Below, in pieces: positions 1-9,054 of a stretch of 64,000 bases of DNA (its first letter is position 1; every line of letters starts with the position of its first letter). This DNA comes from PBB1 sp043738425. GTDB taxonomy: Bacteria; Pseudomonadota; Gammaproteobacteria; Burkholderiales; Burkholderiaceae_C. Location: contig JAYUGJ010000040.1 of NCBI GenBank assembly GCA_043738425.1, forward strand, positions 1 to 64,000. Reading direction: 5' to 3'. Position numbers and translations under genes: made by a program. The notes beneath the pieces were generated by a model. It did no database searches. It was given only the letters and a program-made list of their open reading frames with translations, and was not told the DNA's origin.

Positions 1-303
1 TTGGTGTCGATACGGTCTTGTCCGGCAGACCCGGCATAGATGCGGTGTACGCCGCCACCGGGTTTCAAGCACTCGCTGCGCTGAACTCGAACGGCGACAA
101 CGGTGTTCAGCGCAGCCGATGCGGCGTTTACGCAGGTCAAGCTGTGGCAAGACCTGAATCAGGACGGTGAGTTAGGACGACGAGTTATTCACCTCGGCCG
201 GCAAGGGGATCGCCCGCATCGGGTTGGGGTGCACCACGGTGACCACCAACCTGCGTAACGGAAACAGGATGACAAGCGCAGCCTGCCGATTCACTGACCG
301 ATA
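1..303 (+). pseudogene. Frameshifted remnant of a calcium-binding/RTX-type repeat protein
   Basis: Three successive forward reading frames together read like one domain of large RTX or calcium-binding adhesins. Positions 63-100 give a segment ending LNSNGDN. Positions 103-174 give VFSAADAAF...LWQDLNQDGEL. Positions 179-303 give DELFTSAGKGIARIGLG before a TAA stop. The Asp/Asn-rich DxNxDGxx(E)LF...GI pattern is typical of the variable-length repeats in secreted hemolysin-type proteins. Each join needs a one-base frameshift, so the sequence is not translatable as it stands. The 5' part lies outside the window. I infer decay of a once longer gene; a read error could explain one shift but is less likely for two. 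Confidence 0.55.
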
Positions 304-687
304 AATTAGCGCTCGCGAATGCGCTGTGATAAATGGCCATATGTAATACTTAATACTTACTACGTAGTAGATAGTAGTTAATATGTAATAGGTAATAAGC
401 AGCAGACAAGATATGAGCAGCTCGGCGGGCTGAAACTCCAAATGCGCTGTCTCCCGACCCTTGAACCGAGAGGTAGTTAACCTCAAACACCCAAGCGCCG
501 ACATGGTTCATTCAATTACAGAACCTGCTCAGGCTCAACGCGAGCGGTCAGCCGGACTGTAACGATGCCAGCGAATTACTTCAAAAAATTGTATTGGCGC
601 GGCCACCAACTGGTATAAAAACTGCCTTCGCTTCTCACAAAAAGTAATTTCCATATTTTACCGCCGCCAACTGGAAAAGTATAATAT
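304..687. other. Intergenic region with an AT-rich island
   Basis: No convincing gene is visible here. Positions about 335-400 are strikingly AT-rich for this genome and contain short repeats of the TAATAC/TAGTA type. They include the perfect 12-base palindrome TACTACGTAGTA at 358-369. The rest is unremarkable. The island lies between a decayed gene and the low-GC carbonic anhydrase gene, which fits a region of past insertion or rearrangement. Confidence 0.4.
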
Positions 688-1305
688 TTATTTAGTCAAT
701 GACTCGAAAAACTCTACGACGCCCGAAGATACGTCGTAGACACCGCCGACGACAGCGATTTCACCGTTGTACTCCATCTCATTGAGGATCAAAGAGCGGG
801 TCCGAATATCATCAATGCCCAACTTGACGTTTCCCTTCGTGACGATATCCATTATATTGTCGGCAAACTGGCTACCATTTTGGGGAATGCAGCGTCTGAC
901 CTTGGTGGTGATCACGTGCAGGTAGCCGAGGTCGACATTGTCGATCGATCCCTTGATTGCCCCGCACTTGGTATGCCCGAGTACCACAATAATCTTGGCA
1001 CCCACCACTTTACAGCCGAATTCGGCACTCGCGAGTATGCCTTGGTTGATTACGTTACCTGCAATCCGAATGCTGAATATGTCTCCAAGGCCTTGGTCGA
1101 ATACCAGCTCTGCCGACGTTCGGGAGTCCATGCAACTGATGATGACTGCAAAAGGGTGCTGCCCGTCACTGGTTTCATTCACCTGCTGAAGCAGATTTCT
1201 ATTTACTTTCAGATTGTCTACAAATCTTTGATTTCCTTTTTTCAGCAGCTCCAATGCCAGTTTTGGGCTGATTTCCGACTGCGCTTGTTTTGTGATAGTT
1301 TTCAA
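688..1305 (-). CDS. Beta-class carbonic anhydrase
   Basis: This enzyme interconverts CO2 and bicarbonate in the cytoplasm. The 205-residue length is normal for a bacterial beta-carbonic anhydrase. The zinc site is complete: Cys58 and the Asp60/Arg62 dyad in SCMDSR, then His111 and Cys114 in GHTKCGA. There is no signal peptide. It lies on the same strand as an SbtA-type bicarbonate transporter about 300 bases upstream, so a role in inorganic carbon supply is likely. By eye its base composition is near 50 percent GC, clearly lower than its neighbours, which suggests acquisition by transfer. The exact subfamily is not resolved. Confidence 0.93.
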   Translation of the reverse strand: MKTITKQAQSEISPKLALELLKKGNQRFVDNLKVNRNLLQQVNETSDGQHPFAVIISCMDSRTSAELVFDQGLGDIFSIRIAGNVINQGILASAEFGCKVVGAKIIVVLGHTKCGAIKGSIDNVDLGYLHVITTKVRRCIPQNGSQFADNIMDIVTKGNVKLGIDDIRTRSLILNEMEYNGEIAVVGGVYDVSSGVVEFFESLTK

Positions 1306-1607
1306 GATGAAATCTTTCTGTGGTTGGGTACTGTTTTATTTACACAGTGGGTCAGCGCATAACGAATGACATTCGAAATATTCCGCGTGTCGCGTTGGGT
1401 ATCAGCGCGGTTGCGTGGCGGCTCAGAAAACAGCCCAGCGGTATCGGGTCGCTGCCGCGGGGACAACGGGCTGGTTGTGCAAGGTCGGGCGGCGGGCGGT
1501 CCACCGGCTTGCAATCCGGCGCGGCGCGCTCAGACGCGGCCGGCATCCATGGGGCGGGTGCCCGCAAGACACCGTCAGCGAAACCGTGCGGTAAGAAGCA
1601 ACCTTCT
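1306..1607. other. Intergenic region between carbonic anhydrase and SbtA genes
   Basis: About 300 bases separate the carbonic anhydrase start from the SbtA stop. Base composition changes here from AT-richer (carbonic anhydrase side) to GC-rich. I see no protein-coding gene, tRNA or strong terminator. The promoter of the carbonic anhydrase gene should lie in the right-hand part of its upstream region, near 1310-1390, but no clear -35/-10 pair stands out. Confidence 0.35.
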
Positions 1608-2639
1608 TCATGTCAAGAAGTGCTGTGCGCCGCCGACGTACAGCGGTATGCCGAGCAAGATGTTGAATGGGAACGTCAAGCCGAGCGACATGCCGAAATA
1701 CAGCGATGGGTTGGCCTCCGGCATGGCCGTGCGCAGCACCGCGGGCACCGCGATGTAGGACGCGCTGGCTGCCAGCACCATCAGCAACGCACCGTTGCCG
1801 ACCGACAAACCGGTCGCCATGGACAACGCCAGCGCCAACCCCGCGTGCACCAGAGGTGCCAACAAACCGTAGGCCAGTAAAACCGGCGATGTGCCCTTCA
1901 ACTGCCCGAGGCTGCGTGCCGTCATCAGGCCCATGTCCAGCAGGAAGAAGGACAGCATGCCTTTGAAAAGATCGCCCGAAAACGGTTGCATCGCGGCTTT
2001 GCCTGCATCGCCGCTCAACAAACCGACCACCATCGCGCCGATAAGCAACAGCTGAGCACCGTCGGTGATCGACTCATGCAGCACCCGCCCCAATGGCGAC
2101 CCTGCTGACGGCCCAGCCCCTGACCCACCCCCTGGCCCACCCCGCAGTGCAGCAGCACCGCCCGCAGAGACCACCACATAGCTCGCCGCTGCCCGCTGCC
2201 GCAACACATTGGCAGCCAGCACCGCAAAGATGATGGCGGGTGACTCCATCAATGCCATCGCGGCCGCCATGTGCCCGCCGAATTCAATGCCGTGGTGTTC
2301 CAGATACTGCGAGGCGGTGATGAAGGTCACTGCGCTGACGGATCCATAAGTCGCGGCGATTGCCGCTGCATCGAAGCCGGATACGACCCGCTTCAACAAA
2401 AAATAGCAAAGCGTCGGTATGGCGATGGCAAGCCCGATGGCGCATGCCAGACTGACCGCGACTTCGTGTGTCATGCCCGACTTCGCCAGCGCAAAACCGC
2501 CCTTGAGGCCGAGCGCCATCAACAGATACAGCGACAAGAATTTGGAGATCGGCTGCGGGATCTCGAGATTGGATTTGAGCGTGCCGGCCAGCACACCAAA
2601 GGCGAAAAACAAGATGGCGGGGTCGAGGAAGTTGTTCAT
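1608..2639 (-). CDS. sbtA: SbtA-type sodium-dependent bicarbonate transporter
   Basis: The 343-residue protein is highly hydrophobic, with about ten membrane segments and the inverted-repeat layout of the SbtA/DUF897 family. This family takes up bicarbonate together with sodium across the inner membrane. Recognisable family segments include the N-terminal LDPAILFFAFGVLAG and the conserved GSVSAVTF and MESPAI stretches. A Gly/Ala/Pro-rich cytoplasmic loop, around residues 155-185, separates the two halves. A carbonic anhydrase lies downstream and a divergent LysR regulator upstream, an arrangement known from carbon-acquisition loci. Substrate is inferred from the family; a few homologues are uncharacterised. 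Confidence 0.85.
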   Translation of the reverse strand: MNNFLDPAILFFAFGVLAGTLKSNLEIPQPISKFLSLYLLMALGLKGGFALAKSGMTHEVAVSLACAIGLAIAIPTLCYFLLKRVVSGFDAAAIAATYGSVSAVTFITASQYLEHHGIEFGGHMAAAMALMESPAIIFAVLAANVLRQRAAASYVVVSAGGAAALRGGPGGGSGAGPSAGSPLGRVLHESITDGAQLLLIGAMVVGLLSGDAGKAAMQPFSGDLFKGMLSFFLLDMGLMTARSLGQLKGTSPVLLAYGLLAPLVHAGLALALSMATGLSVGNGALLMVLAASASYIAVPAVLRTAMPEANPSLYFGMSLGLTFPFNILLGIPLYVGGAQHFLT

Positions 2640-2734
2640 GACGACGGACCAAAAGCTGCAGAAGACCCGACGGTAAGTTTCGAAACGGTTCGAGTAAATT
2701 CAATATTTCTGATGCGCGACATCACCATTCATCT
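2640..2734. promoter_or_regulatory. Divergent sbtA / LysR control region
   Basis: This 95-base gap lies between two divergent starts, the classic place for LysR-type operators. It contains the palindrome TTTCGAAA at 2678-2685 and a second TTCGA a few bases further on. It then becomes AT-rich (AAATTCAATATTT, about 2697-2707), as expected for promoter elements. The actual LysR binding site is not proven. Confidence 0.45.
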
Positions 2735-3658
2735 ATGCACACCACCTTTCGCCAACTGCAGTTGTTTCTGGCCTTAGCTGAAACCGGAAGCATCACCGCG
2801 GCCGCACGTGCCTGCCACGTCACCCAGCCAACGGTTTCGATGCAATTGAAAGACTTGACCGATTCGGTCGGCTTGCCGCTTTACAACCAACTGGGCAAGC
2901 GCTTGCTGTTGACTGAAGCAGGCGAAGCACTGGTGGCCGCAGCGCAAGGCATGAGCAACGAGTGGGCCGCGTTCGAACAAAAAATCGGTGCACTCAAGGG
3001 CTTGACTCACGGGCGGCTGCGCATTGCCGTGGTCAGCACGGCCAAATACTTCGTGCCGAGCATGCTGGGCACGTTTTGCGCACGCTACCCGGACATCGAC
3101 ATTGCGCTTCAGGTACTCAACCGCGACGGCGTGGTGGCGCGCCTACGAGACCACCGCGACGACCTTTACATCATGTCGATGCCGCCCCCGGACATGGACC
3201 TCGAACAGCAAATGTTCCTGCCGAACCCGCTGGTGGTGATCGCGTCCAAGAAGCACCCGCTGGCCCATCGAAAGTCGATCGCCCTCGAGACACTTACAAA
3301 AGAACGGTTCATCTTGCGCGAGCACGGCTCAGGCACGCGTATGGCGTGCGATGCGCACTTCGACTGCCTGGGATTCCAGCCGAATGTGCGGCTCGAACTG
3401 GGTAGCAACGAAGCCATCAAGCATTCGGTAGCGGCAGGTCTTGGACTGGCCGTGTTGTCACGCCATGCGGTCGCACGGCGGGCGGACGGAGACGGCGTGA
3501 CCGAACTGAAGGTGCGTGGTTTTCCAGCCCAGTCCAACTGGTTCATCCTGCATCCGAAAGACCACAAGCTGTCGCCAATCGTCATCGAATTCCTGGCCCA
3601 CCTGCGCACCAGCGCGAAGCAGTTGACCGATGCCATTTCGGCTGCGGCGCGGCCCTGA
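2735..3658 (+). CDS. LysR-type regulator, CbbR/CmpR-like
   Basis: A 307-residue LysR-family transcription factor. The N-terminal winged helix-turn-helix (about residues 5-64) has the family signature FLALAETGSITAAARACHVTQPTVSMQLKDL. The remainder is a two-lobed effector-binding domain. The pattern with TQPTVSMQ and the phrase YFVPSMLGTF resembles CbbR/CmpR regulators of carbon fixation and bicarbonate uptake. It is transcribed away from sbtA and probably controls it, together with the carbonic anhydrase gene. The start is an ATG right after the AT-rich divergent region. The 271 bases that follow, up to 3929, show no gene. Confidence 0.88.
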   Translation: MHTTFRQLQLFLALAETGSITAAARACHVTQPTVSMQLKDLTDSVGLPLYNQLGKRLLLTEAGEALVAAAQGMSNEWAAFEQKIGALKGLTHGRLRIAVVSTAKYFVPSMLGTFCARYPDIDIALQVLNRDGVVARLRDHRDDLYIMSMPPPDMDLEQQMFLPNPLVVIASKKHPLAHRKSIALETLTKERFILREHGSGTRMACDAHFDCLGFQPNVRLELGSNEAIKHSVAAGLGLAVLSRHAVARRADGDGVTELKVRGFPAQSNWFILHPKDHKLSPIVIEFLAHLRTSAKQLTDAISAAARP

Positions 3659-3929
3659 TGTCGCAGCCGGAACCGCCTTGAGGAAATGCGCCAAGCGTGA
3701 GTCGACCCCAAAACGGCGGCCGCCACGAGGTGCGTGATCCTGACGTTCTAAAAGCTGAATTGATGCAAGCCGGCGCGCTGCCGCACAGGGCTATCGAAAG
3801 GACATCCGCGGGTAGGTCGGTCGGCTCGTCAATTCACCTCGGGCTACGGCGAGCGTTTGCAACGACGGGCGGGCGGGCGGGCGTCGGCGTGGTGGGATGC
3901 CGTGAACGAAACACCCTCACGTTCTCAGA

Positions 3930-4823
3930 TCAGGTCACCGCAACCCGCTCGGCCCACGCGCGCACTGCGCTGGCCAACCAGTCGGGCACGGTGCGGCCTG
4001 CTGCGTCGATGCCCAATACCTGCGCGGCTTTGCGCAACGCGACTCCAGGTTCGTGCATGTCGAACGCGTCCGCGCCGTTTTGCTTCGACAGTTTTTTGCC
4101 GTCGTCGCCCAGCACCACCGGCGTGTGCAGATAGGCCGGCGTTGCATAGCCGAGCGCGCGTTGCAGGTGAATTTGGCGCGGTGTGCTTTCGGCCATGTCA
4201 CCGCCGCGCACCACGTGGGTGATGCCTTGGTGGGCGTCGTCGACCACCACGGCAAGCTGATAAGCCCACAAACCGTCGGCGCGTTGCAGCACGAAGTCGC
4301 CGATGGCTTGGCTGACGTTTTGGTTTTGCGTGCCGGCCAACCGATCGGTCCAGTCGATCACCAAGTCGCCGCCGTCGGCACCCACGCAACGCAGCCGCTG
4401 CGCACGCGCCGGTTTGCCGTGCAGCCCGTTGCGGCAGGTGCCGGGGTAGACCAATTCGCCATGCCGCATGCGAATGTGGCCGGTGGCCTGCCACACCAGT
4501 TCGATGTCGCGGCGCGAGCACACGCAGGGGTAGGCGCGTTGCAGCCGGGTGAGCCGCCGCAACGCGCTCAGGTAGGCGGTGTGGCGCTCCGATTGGCGCA
4601 GCACCGGGCCGTCGGGGTGCATGCCGCAAGCGGCCAATTGCGCCAGGATTTTTGGCTCGGCACCCGGCACGCAGCGCGGGAAGTCGAGGTCTTCAATACG
4701 CACCAACCAGCGCCCGCTGTGCGCGCGCGCATCGAGCCAGCTGGCCAACGCCGCCACCAGCGAACCCGCGTGCAACGGACCGGTGGGCGATGGCGCAAAG
4801 CGACCGATGTAGGGCGCGCTCAA
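3930..4823 (-). CDS. gluQ: Glutamyl-Q tRNA(Asp) synthetase
   Basis: This paralogue of glutamyl-tRNA synthetase lacks the anticodon-binding domain. It attaches glutamate to the queuosine base at position 34 of tRNA-Asp. Visible motifs are RFAPSPTGPLHAGS (class I HIGH-like, residues 8-21), the zinc ligands Cys100, Cys102, Tyr126 and Cys130, and KKLSKQNGA (KMSKS-like). The open frame extends further upstream without homology. I choose a TTG start at 4823 because a GGGGCAGGG stretch precedes it and the product (297 residues) then matches the family length. Confidence 0.9.
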   Translation of the reverse strand: MSAPYIGRFAPSPTGPLHAGSLVAALASWLDARAHSGRWLVRIEDLDFPRCVPGAEPKILAQLAACGMHPDGPVLRQSERHTAYLSALRRLTRLQRAYPCVCSRRDIELVWQATGHIRMRHGELVYPGTCRNGLHGKPARAQRLRCVGADGGDLVIDWTDRLAGTQNQNVSQAIGDFVLQRADGLWAYQLAVVVDDAHQGITHVVRGGDMAESTPRQIHLQRALGYATPAYLHTPVVLGDDGKKLSKQNGADAFDMHEPGVALRKAAQVLGIDAAGRTVPDWLASAVRAWAERVAVT

Positions 4824-4980
4824 CGCCCTGCCCCAGCCAGGTCGATGACGGGTTCGGCCTGGGCTGCGCCGAATTGTTTGCGCTGGGCTTTTCTTAACCG
4901 TTCGCCCTGAGCTCGTCGAATGGGTTCGACCCGAACCGGCGTAGCCGCATTGCCGCAAACGCGTACGTCGGTCAACGCCA

Positions 4981-5988
4981 TCACACGCCCATCGGCCACC
5001 GACCCGCGTGCCGCTCGAGCAGCGCCAAGCGGGTGGCGGGGTTGTGCAGTTTGTCGAGCCACCAGCGCAGCGCCAAGCCGACCGGTGCGGCACGCGGCCC
5101 GCCGGTTTGCGCGCTGCCGTCAGGCGCGGCAGACGCGATCAGCGGACTGCGCCACGCGTATCCGAAGTGGGCCGGCGGCATCGCGTTGTCGACCGTTTTT
5201 GCGACCAGCCTGCCAGCCGCAATGTGCTCGCGCGCAATCGGCTCGGGCAAATAACCGCAGCCCAGATTGCGCAGCTGCGCTTCGAGCTTGGCCTGCATCG
5301 TCGGCACGGTGTACACGTCCTGGCCGGGCAGCAGGTTCACCGTGAGCGGTGCCAAACGCTGGGCCGAATCAGCCACTGCGACTGCACGGTGGCGCACCAA
5401 CAGTGCTTCGGGAATGGCATTGCGGTGCGACGCCAACGGGTGGTGTGGTGCCACCGCGAACACGAAACCCATCGTGCCCAACGGCTCGAGCTGAAAACCC
5501 GGCGGCGCGGCGCGGTCGGTCACCACGCCGATGGCCAAATCGGCCAGCCCGCTGATGAGCGCCTCCCAGGTGCCTGCCAGCACCTCGGTGCGCAGCCGCA
5601 GCCGTGTGCCCGGGCCCTCTGCGCGCAGCGCGTAAAAGTCTTCGCACAAATCAAACACCGTCACGCGCGACAGCGCGTCATCCACCGCCACCGTGAGCTG
5701 CGTTTCCCAACCGGTAGCCACGCGTTTGACGCGGTTGGCCACTGCGTCCATTTGCTCGAGCAAGCGGCGGCCTTCGTGCAGCAGTTCTTCACCGGCCGCG
5801 GTGAGTTGCGCCTGGCCGCTGCGCCGGTCGAAGAGCAGCACATCGAGCGCGTCTTCGAGCTGCCGCACGCTGTAGGTCAACGCCGATGGCACCTTGCCCA
5901 ACGCACGCGCTGCGGCCGCAAAACTGCCGGTGCGGGCGATGGTGTCCATCATCGTCAAGGCATCCGGCGTCAGCACATTGCGGGTCAT
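4981..5988 (-). CDS. LysR-type transcriptional regulator
   Basis: A 335-residue LysR-family regulator. The helix-turn-helix covers about residues 8-66 (ALTMMDTIARTGSFAAAARALGKV, then PSALTYSVRQLE). The effector domain follows and ends in a Trp-rich tail. It is divergent from the pirin gene, with 113 bases between starts. LysR-pirin-flavodoxin clusters are common in Burkholderiales, and the LysR protein is likely to control the pirin and WrbA-like genes. The ligand is unknown. Confidence 0.9.
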   Translation of the reverse strand: MTRNVLTPDALTMMDTIARTGSFAAAARALGKVPSALTYSVRQLEDALDVLLFDRRSGQAQLTAAGEELLHEGRRLLEQMDAVANRVKRVATGWETQLTVAVDDALSRVTVFDLCEDFYALRAEGPGTRLRLRTEVLAGTWEALISGLADLAIGVVTDRAAPPGFQLEPLGTMGFVFAVAPHHPLASHRNAIPEALLVRHRAVAVADSAQRLAPLTVNLLPGQDVYTVPTMQAKLEAQLRNLGCGYLPEPIAREHIAAGRLVAKTVDNAMPPAHFGYAWRSPLIASAAPDGSAQTGGPRAAPVGLALRWWLDKLHNPATRLALLERHAGRWPMGV

Positions 5989-6101
5989 GGTGGGGCCTCA
6001 AAACGAACAGGTCTTCATATTATTTGAACGCTCACTACAAGCGCTGGCCCACGTGGACTCGCAGCGGCACCGGTACATTGAAGTCACACCGGAGGCACCC
6101 C

Positions 6102-6800
6102 ATGATCACCATACGCAACTCACTCGACCGCGGTCACGCCGACCACGGCTGGCTGCAAAGTTTCCACAGTTTTTCATTCGCCGATTACCGCGATCCGGCA
6201 CACATGGGCTGGGGCAATTTGCGCGTCATCAATGAAGACCACATCGCCGCAGGCACCGGCTTCGGCACCCATGGCCACCGTGACATGGAGATCGTCACCT
6301 ACGTGCTCAGCGGCGCGCTCGCGCACCAAGACAGCATGGGCAATGCATCAACGATCAACCCGGGCGACATACAGCGCATGAGCGCAGGCCGCGGCGTACA
6401 ACACAGTGAGCGCAACCACGCCGACACCAGCACGCACCTGCTGCAAATTTGGATCGTGCCCAGCCAGCTCGGCATCGAGCCGAGCTACGAACAAAAAAAC
6501 TTTGCACCTGCTGAAAAGCAAGGCCGCCTGCGGTTGGTAGCCAGCCCCGATGGCCGCCATGGTTCGGTCACGGTGCATGCCGATGCGTCGGTTTACGCCG
6601 GCTTGTTCGAGGCCGGCGAACAAGCCGAATTGGCGCTCGACGCCCGCCGCAAGGCCTACGTGCAGGTCGTGCGCGGCCGCATCAGCATCAACGGCCGACC
6701 GCTGGCAGGCGGCGACGCGGCCAAGCTCGAAGGCGAAAGTCGCGTTCTCTTGGATCAAGCAATTAACGCCGAAGTGCTGGTGTTCGACCTCGCGGCTTGA
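6102..6800 (+). CDS. Pirin family protein (cupin metalloprotein)
   Basis: A 232-residue bicupin. The metal ligands of pirins are all present: His57 and His59 in GTHGHRDME, His101 and Glu103 in GVQHSERNH. Bacterial members such as YhaK and YhhW act as redox sensors or quercetin 2,3-dioxygenases; the role here is not known. The ATG at 6102 has a good GGAGG ribosome-binding site at 6091-6095, so the longer upstream frame is not used. A flavodoxin-like gene follows on the same strand, so the pair may form one electrophile/quinone stress unit under the divergent LysR regulator. Confidence 0.92.
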   Translation: MITIRNSLDRGHADHGWLQSFHSFSFADYRDPAHMGWGNLRVINEDHIAAGTGFGTHGHRDMEIVTYVLSGALAHQDSMGNASTINPGDIQRMSAGRGVQHSERNHADTSTHLLQIWIVPSQLGIEPSYEQKNFAPAEKQGRLRLVASPDGRHGSVTVHADASVYAGLFEAGEQAELALDARRKAYVQVVRGRISINGRPLAGGDAAKLEGESRVLLDQAINAEVLVFDLAA

Positions 6801-6933
6801 CGGCGTCTGGTGCGGCTGACCGAAGAGGCAGTCGCGGTGCACCTGCAAGTGGCTGCCGCGACCGCGCAACCGCACACGCCACACGTCACACCCAAATCAA
6901 CCAAGCAACCAACCATCCACCGAAGGAACCAGC

Positions 6934-7488
6934 ATGCCCAAGATCGCCATCGTTTTCCACAGCGGCTACGGCCACACCAAAAGAATGGCCGAGTCGGTGG
7001 CCGCTGGCTCACAGGGTGAGCTGGTCACCATTGACGCCGAGGGCAATTTGACCGACGCGCAATGGGCGACGCTGCATGCGGCCGATGCCATCGTGTTCGG
7101 CTCGCCCACCTACATGGGCAGCGTGTCGTGGCAGTTCAAAAAGTTTGCCGACGCGTCCAGCAAGCCGTGGTACGCGCAGTTGTGGAAGGACAAAGTCGCG
7201 GCCGGCTTTACCAACTCCGCGTCGATGAATGGCGACAAGCTGTCGACGCTGCATTACTTTTTTACGCTCAGCCAGCAGCACAGCATGCTGTGGGTCGGCA
7301 CCGGTTTGATGCCGGCCAACGCGAAGGCGGCCGCCCGCAACGACATCAATTACGTCGCATCATTCGCCGGTGCGATGGCCGCCACGCCGTCAGATGCCAG
7401 CGTCGACGAGATGCTGCCCGGCGACCTCGAAACCTCGCGTTTGTTCGGCCAGCGGGTGGCGGCAGTCACCGCACGGTTCAACCGGTAA
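6934..7488 (+). CDS. WrbA-like flavodoxin-fold NAD(P)H:quinone oxidoreductase
   Basis: A 184-residue single-domain flavodoxin fold protein. The phosphate-binding loop HSGYGHTKRMAESVA occupies residues 9-23. GSPTYMGSVSWQFKKFAD carries the conserved GSPTYxG FMN contact of the NAD(P)H dehydrogenase (quinone)/WrbA group. The length is slightly shorter than typical WrbA (about 198). It probably reduces quinones by two electrons, protecting against redox cycling. It follows pirin by about 130 bases on the same strand and is preceded by a purine-rich GAAGGAACC ribosome-binding site. Confidence 0.88.
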   Translation: MPKIAIVFHSGYGHTKRMAESVAAGSQGELVTIDAEGNLTDAQWATLHAADAIVFGSPTYMGSVSWQFKKFADASSKPWYAQLWKDKVAAGFTNSASMNGDKLSTLHYFFTLSQQHSMLWVGTGLMPANAKAAARNDINYVASFAGAMAATPSDASVDEMLPGDLETSRLFGQRVAAVTARFNR

Positions 7489-7564
7489 GCCGGCGCGAAC
7501 ACCCGGCGCAGCACTCAACGAACCGACGCCGCAGCGGCACCCCGACCGCTTGCTACATTCGCCC

Positions 7565-8269
7565 ATGGATGTTGTGCTCGCTGTGTTGCGGTTGCTGCCC
7601 TGGCCCGATTGGGCGGGGCTGGCGGTGTTTTTCAGCGGCTGGATCGGCTATGCCTGGTTTGCCCGCAGCCTGGCCGAACGGCAGCCTTCGGTTTTAGCGG
7701 CGACCAACCGCATCCGCCGCCAATGGATGCTGCAAACCACCTACCGCGAGGTGCGCGTGATCGACGGCATTGCGATCCAGACGCTGTCGACCAGCCCGTC
7801 GTTTTTTGCGTCGACCACCATCCTGATCATCGGCGGCTTATTGGCCGTGCTGGGCTCGAACAACCTGAGCGAACTGGTGCGCGAAATCCCATTCGCCGCG
7901 CGTACCAGCGTGCTGGTGTTCGACATGAAGATCGTGTTGATGCTGGCGATATTCGTGTATGCGTTTTTCCGCTTCACCTGGTCGATGCGGCAGTACACCT
8001 TCGGTGCTTTGCTGATCGCATCTGCACCGGAGGCTACGCAGTTCGACCAGCAGCGTTTGTCGCGCGATGGGTTCGCCGATCGCGCCGGTCGGGTGGTCGG
8101 GTTGGCCGCAGAAACATTCAACGACGGACTGCGCGCGTACTACTTTGCGTTCGCCGCCATCAGCTGGTTTTTGTCACCGCTGGTATTCGTGCTGGCTACC
8201 GCGGGGGTGATTTACATCTTGTACCAACGCGAATTTCATTCCGACGTGTTGAAGGTGCTGAACTCTTGA
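7565..8269 (+). CDS. DUF599 family inner-membrane protein
   Basis: A 234-residue membrane protein with four predicted membrane segments (about residues 13-33, 77-99, 113-133 and 190-215). It has the family phrases NRIRRQWM, QTLSTSPSFFASTTILIIGGLLA and RFTWSMRQYTF. DUF599 (PF04654) has no established function. The ATG at 7565 begins just before the first membrane helix. It stands alone between the WrbA-like gene and a PEP-CTERM gene. Confidence 0.82.
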   Translation: MDVVLAVLRLLPWPDWAGLAVFFSGWIGYAWFARSLAERQPSVLAATNRIRRQWMLQTTYREVRVIDGIAIQTLSTSPSFFASTTILIIGGLLAVLGSNNLSELVREIPFAARTSVLVFDMKIVLMLAIFVYAFFRFTWSMRQYTFGALLIASAPEATQFDQQRLSRDGFADRAGRVVGLAAETFNDGLRAYYFAFAAISWFLSPLVFVLATAGVIYILYQREFHSDVLKVLNS

Positions 8270-8322
8270 AACGCACGGTGCGCGCGGCTTGCGCGCGTCG
8301 CGCATGTCGGAACGGTGACAAA

Positions 8323-8346
8323 TGCACCCCCTCAAGTCGGGGGGAT
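8323..8346. promoter_or_regulatory. Inverted C-run/G-run element upstream of a PEP-CTERM gene
   Basis: The sequence CACCCCCTCAAGTCGGGGGG is an inverted repeat of C and G runs about 110 bases before the PEP-CTERM start at 8437. A similar stretch (CCCCCTAAGGTTAGGGAT) lies near 19891-19909, upstream of the PEP-CTERM gene at 20068. It may be an operator shared by PEP-CTERM genes. It could instead be a terminator remnant of the preceding gene, although no T-run follows. Confidence 0.35.
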
Positions 8347-8436
8347 CACAACCATTCAATCGTCGTTTACCCTATTTGGGCGTGAGGCATTCAGCCATTC
8401 GGTGCCGATGCTGCCGCGCCACCCAGGGAGAAAACA

Positions 8437-9036
8437 ATGAAAAAACACGCCTACTCGTTGGCCGTCTTATTGGCTTGTAGCGGCGCGGCATCCGCCGAAA
8501 TGATCCAGTACCGCATCGCCGGAACGGGGTCTGGGTCGTTGGCCGGGGTCGGGTTTATAGACCGCGCCTACGCCTTCAACCTGATCGGTGACACCACCTT
8601 TTTGTCGACCGACCTGATCGATGGTTCACAAGTACTCGACCCATTAAGCAATGCCAGCGTCAACCTGGACGGTGTCGGCTTGGCAACCTTCAGCATCGGC
8701 ACCCGGCTCGGTCAGTTAGCCAACACGGTGGCGTTCTTTTCCCGCAGCGGCCTTGGTGGCCTGGATCTATTTGACTTCGACCTGGCAGCACCGGTCGATC
8801 TGGGCAACGCGTTCGCCGGCGTCACCGGATCAAACGTCAGCGCGCTGAATCAATTCATCGACGTGGTGACCAGCCTCGGCGCGTTGACGTTCACCGCGTC
8901 ATCCGACGTTTCTTTTTCGGCCATCTCACTGACACCGGTCACGCCGATTCCAGAACCGCAAACCTACGCGCTGCTGCTGGCCGGCTTGGGCGTGGTCGGC
9001 GCGCTGGTGGCGCGCCGAAAGTCCGCCTCGGTTTGA
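8437..9036 (+). CDS. PEP-CTERM anchored exported protein
   Basis: A 199-residue secreted protein. A signal peptide (Lys-Lys then LAVLLACSGAASA, residues 2-20) is followed by a beta-rich body without recognised domains. The C-terminal sorting signal is PEPQTYALLLAGLGVVGALVARRK: a PEP motif, a hydrophobic helix and a basic tail. Such proteins are cleaved by an exosortase and attached to the cell surface or the exopolysaccharide matrix. No exosortase gene is in this window. The spacing GAGAAAAC before ATG gives a modest ribosome-binding site. A strong terminator follows. Confidence 0.88.
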   Translation: MKKHAYSLAVLLACSGAASAEMIQYRIAGTGSGSLAGVGFIDRAYAFNLIGDTTFLSTDLIDGSQVLDPLSNASVNLDGVGLATFSIGTRLGQLANTVAFFSRSGLGGLDLFDFDLAAPVDLGNAFAGVTGSNVSALNQFIDVVTSLGALTFTASSDVSFSAISLTPVTPIPEPQTYALLLAGLGVVGALVARRKSASV

Positions 9037-9054
9037 CGCACACACCCAAATGAA

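Noticed and set aside
172..504. A 110-codon reverse frame in the first intergenic region
   Set aside because: It overlaps the decayed forward gene and the AT-rich island, has no ribosome-binding site and no homology-like pattern.
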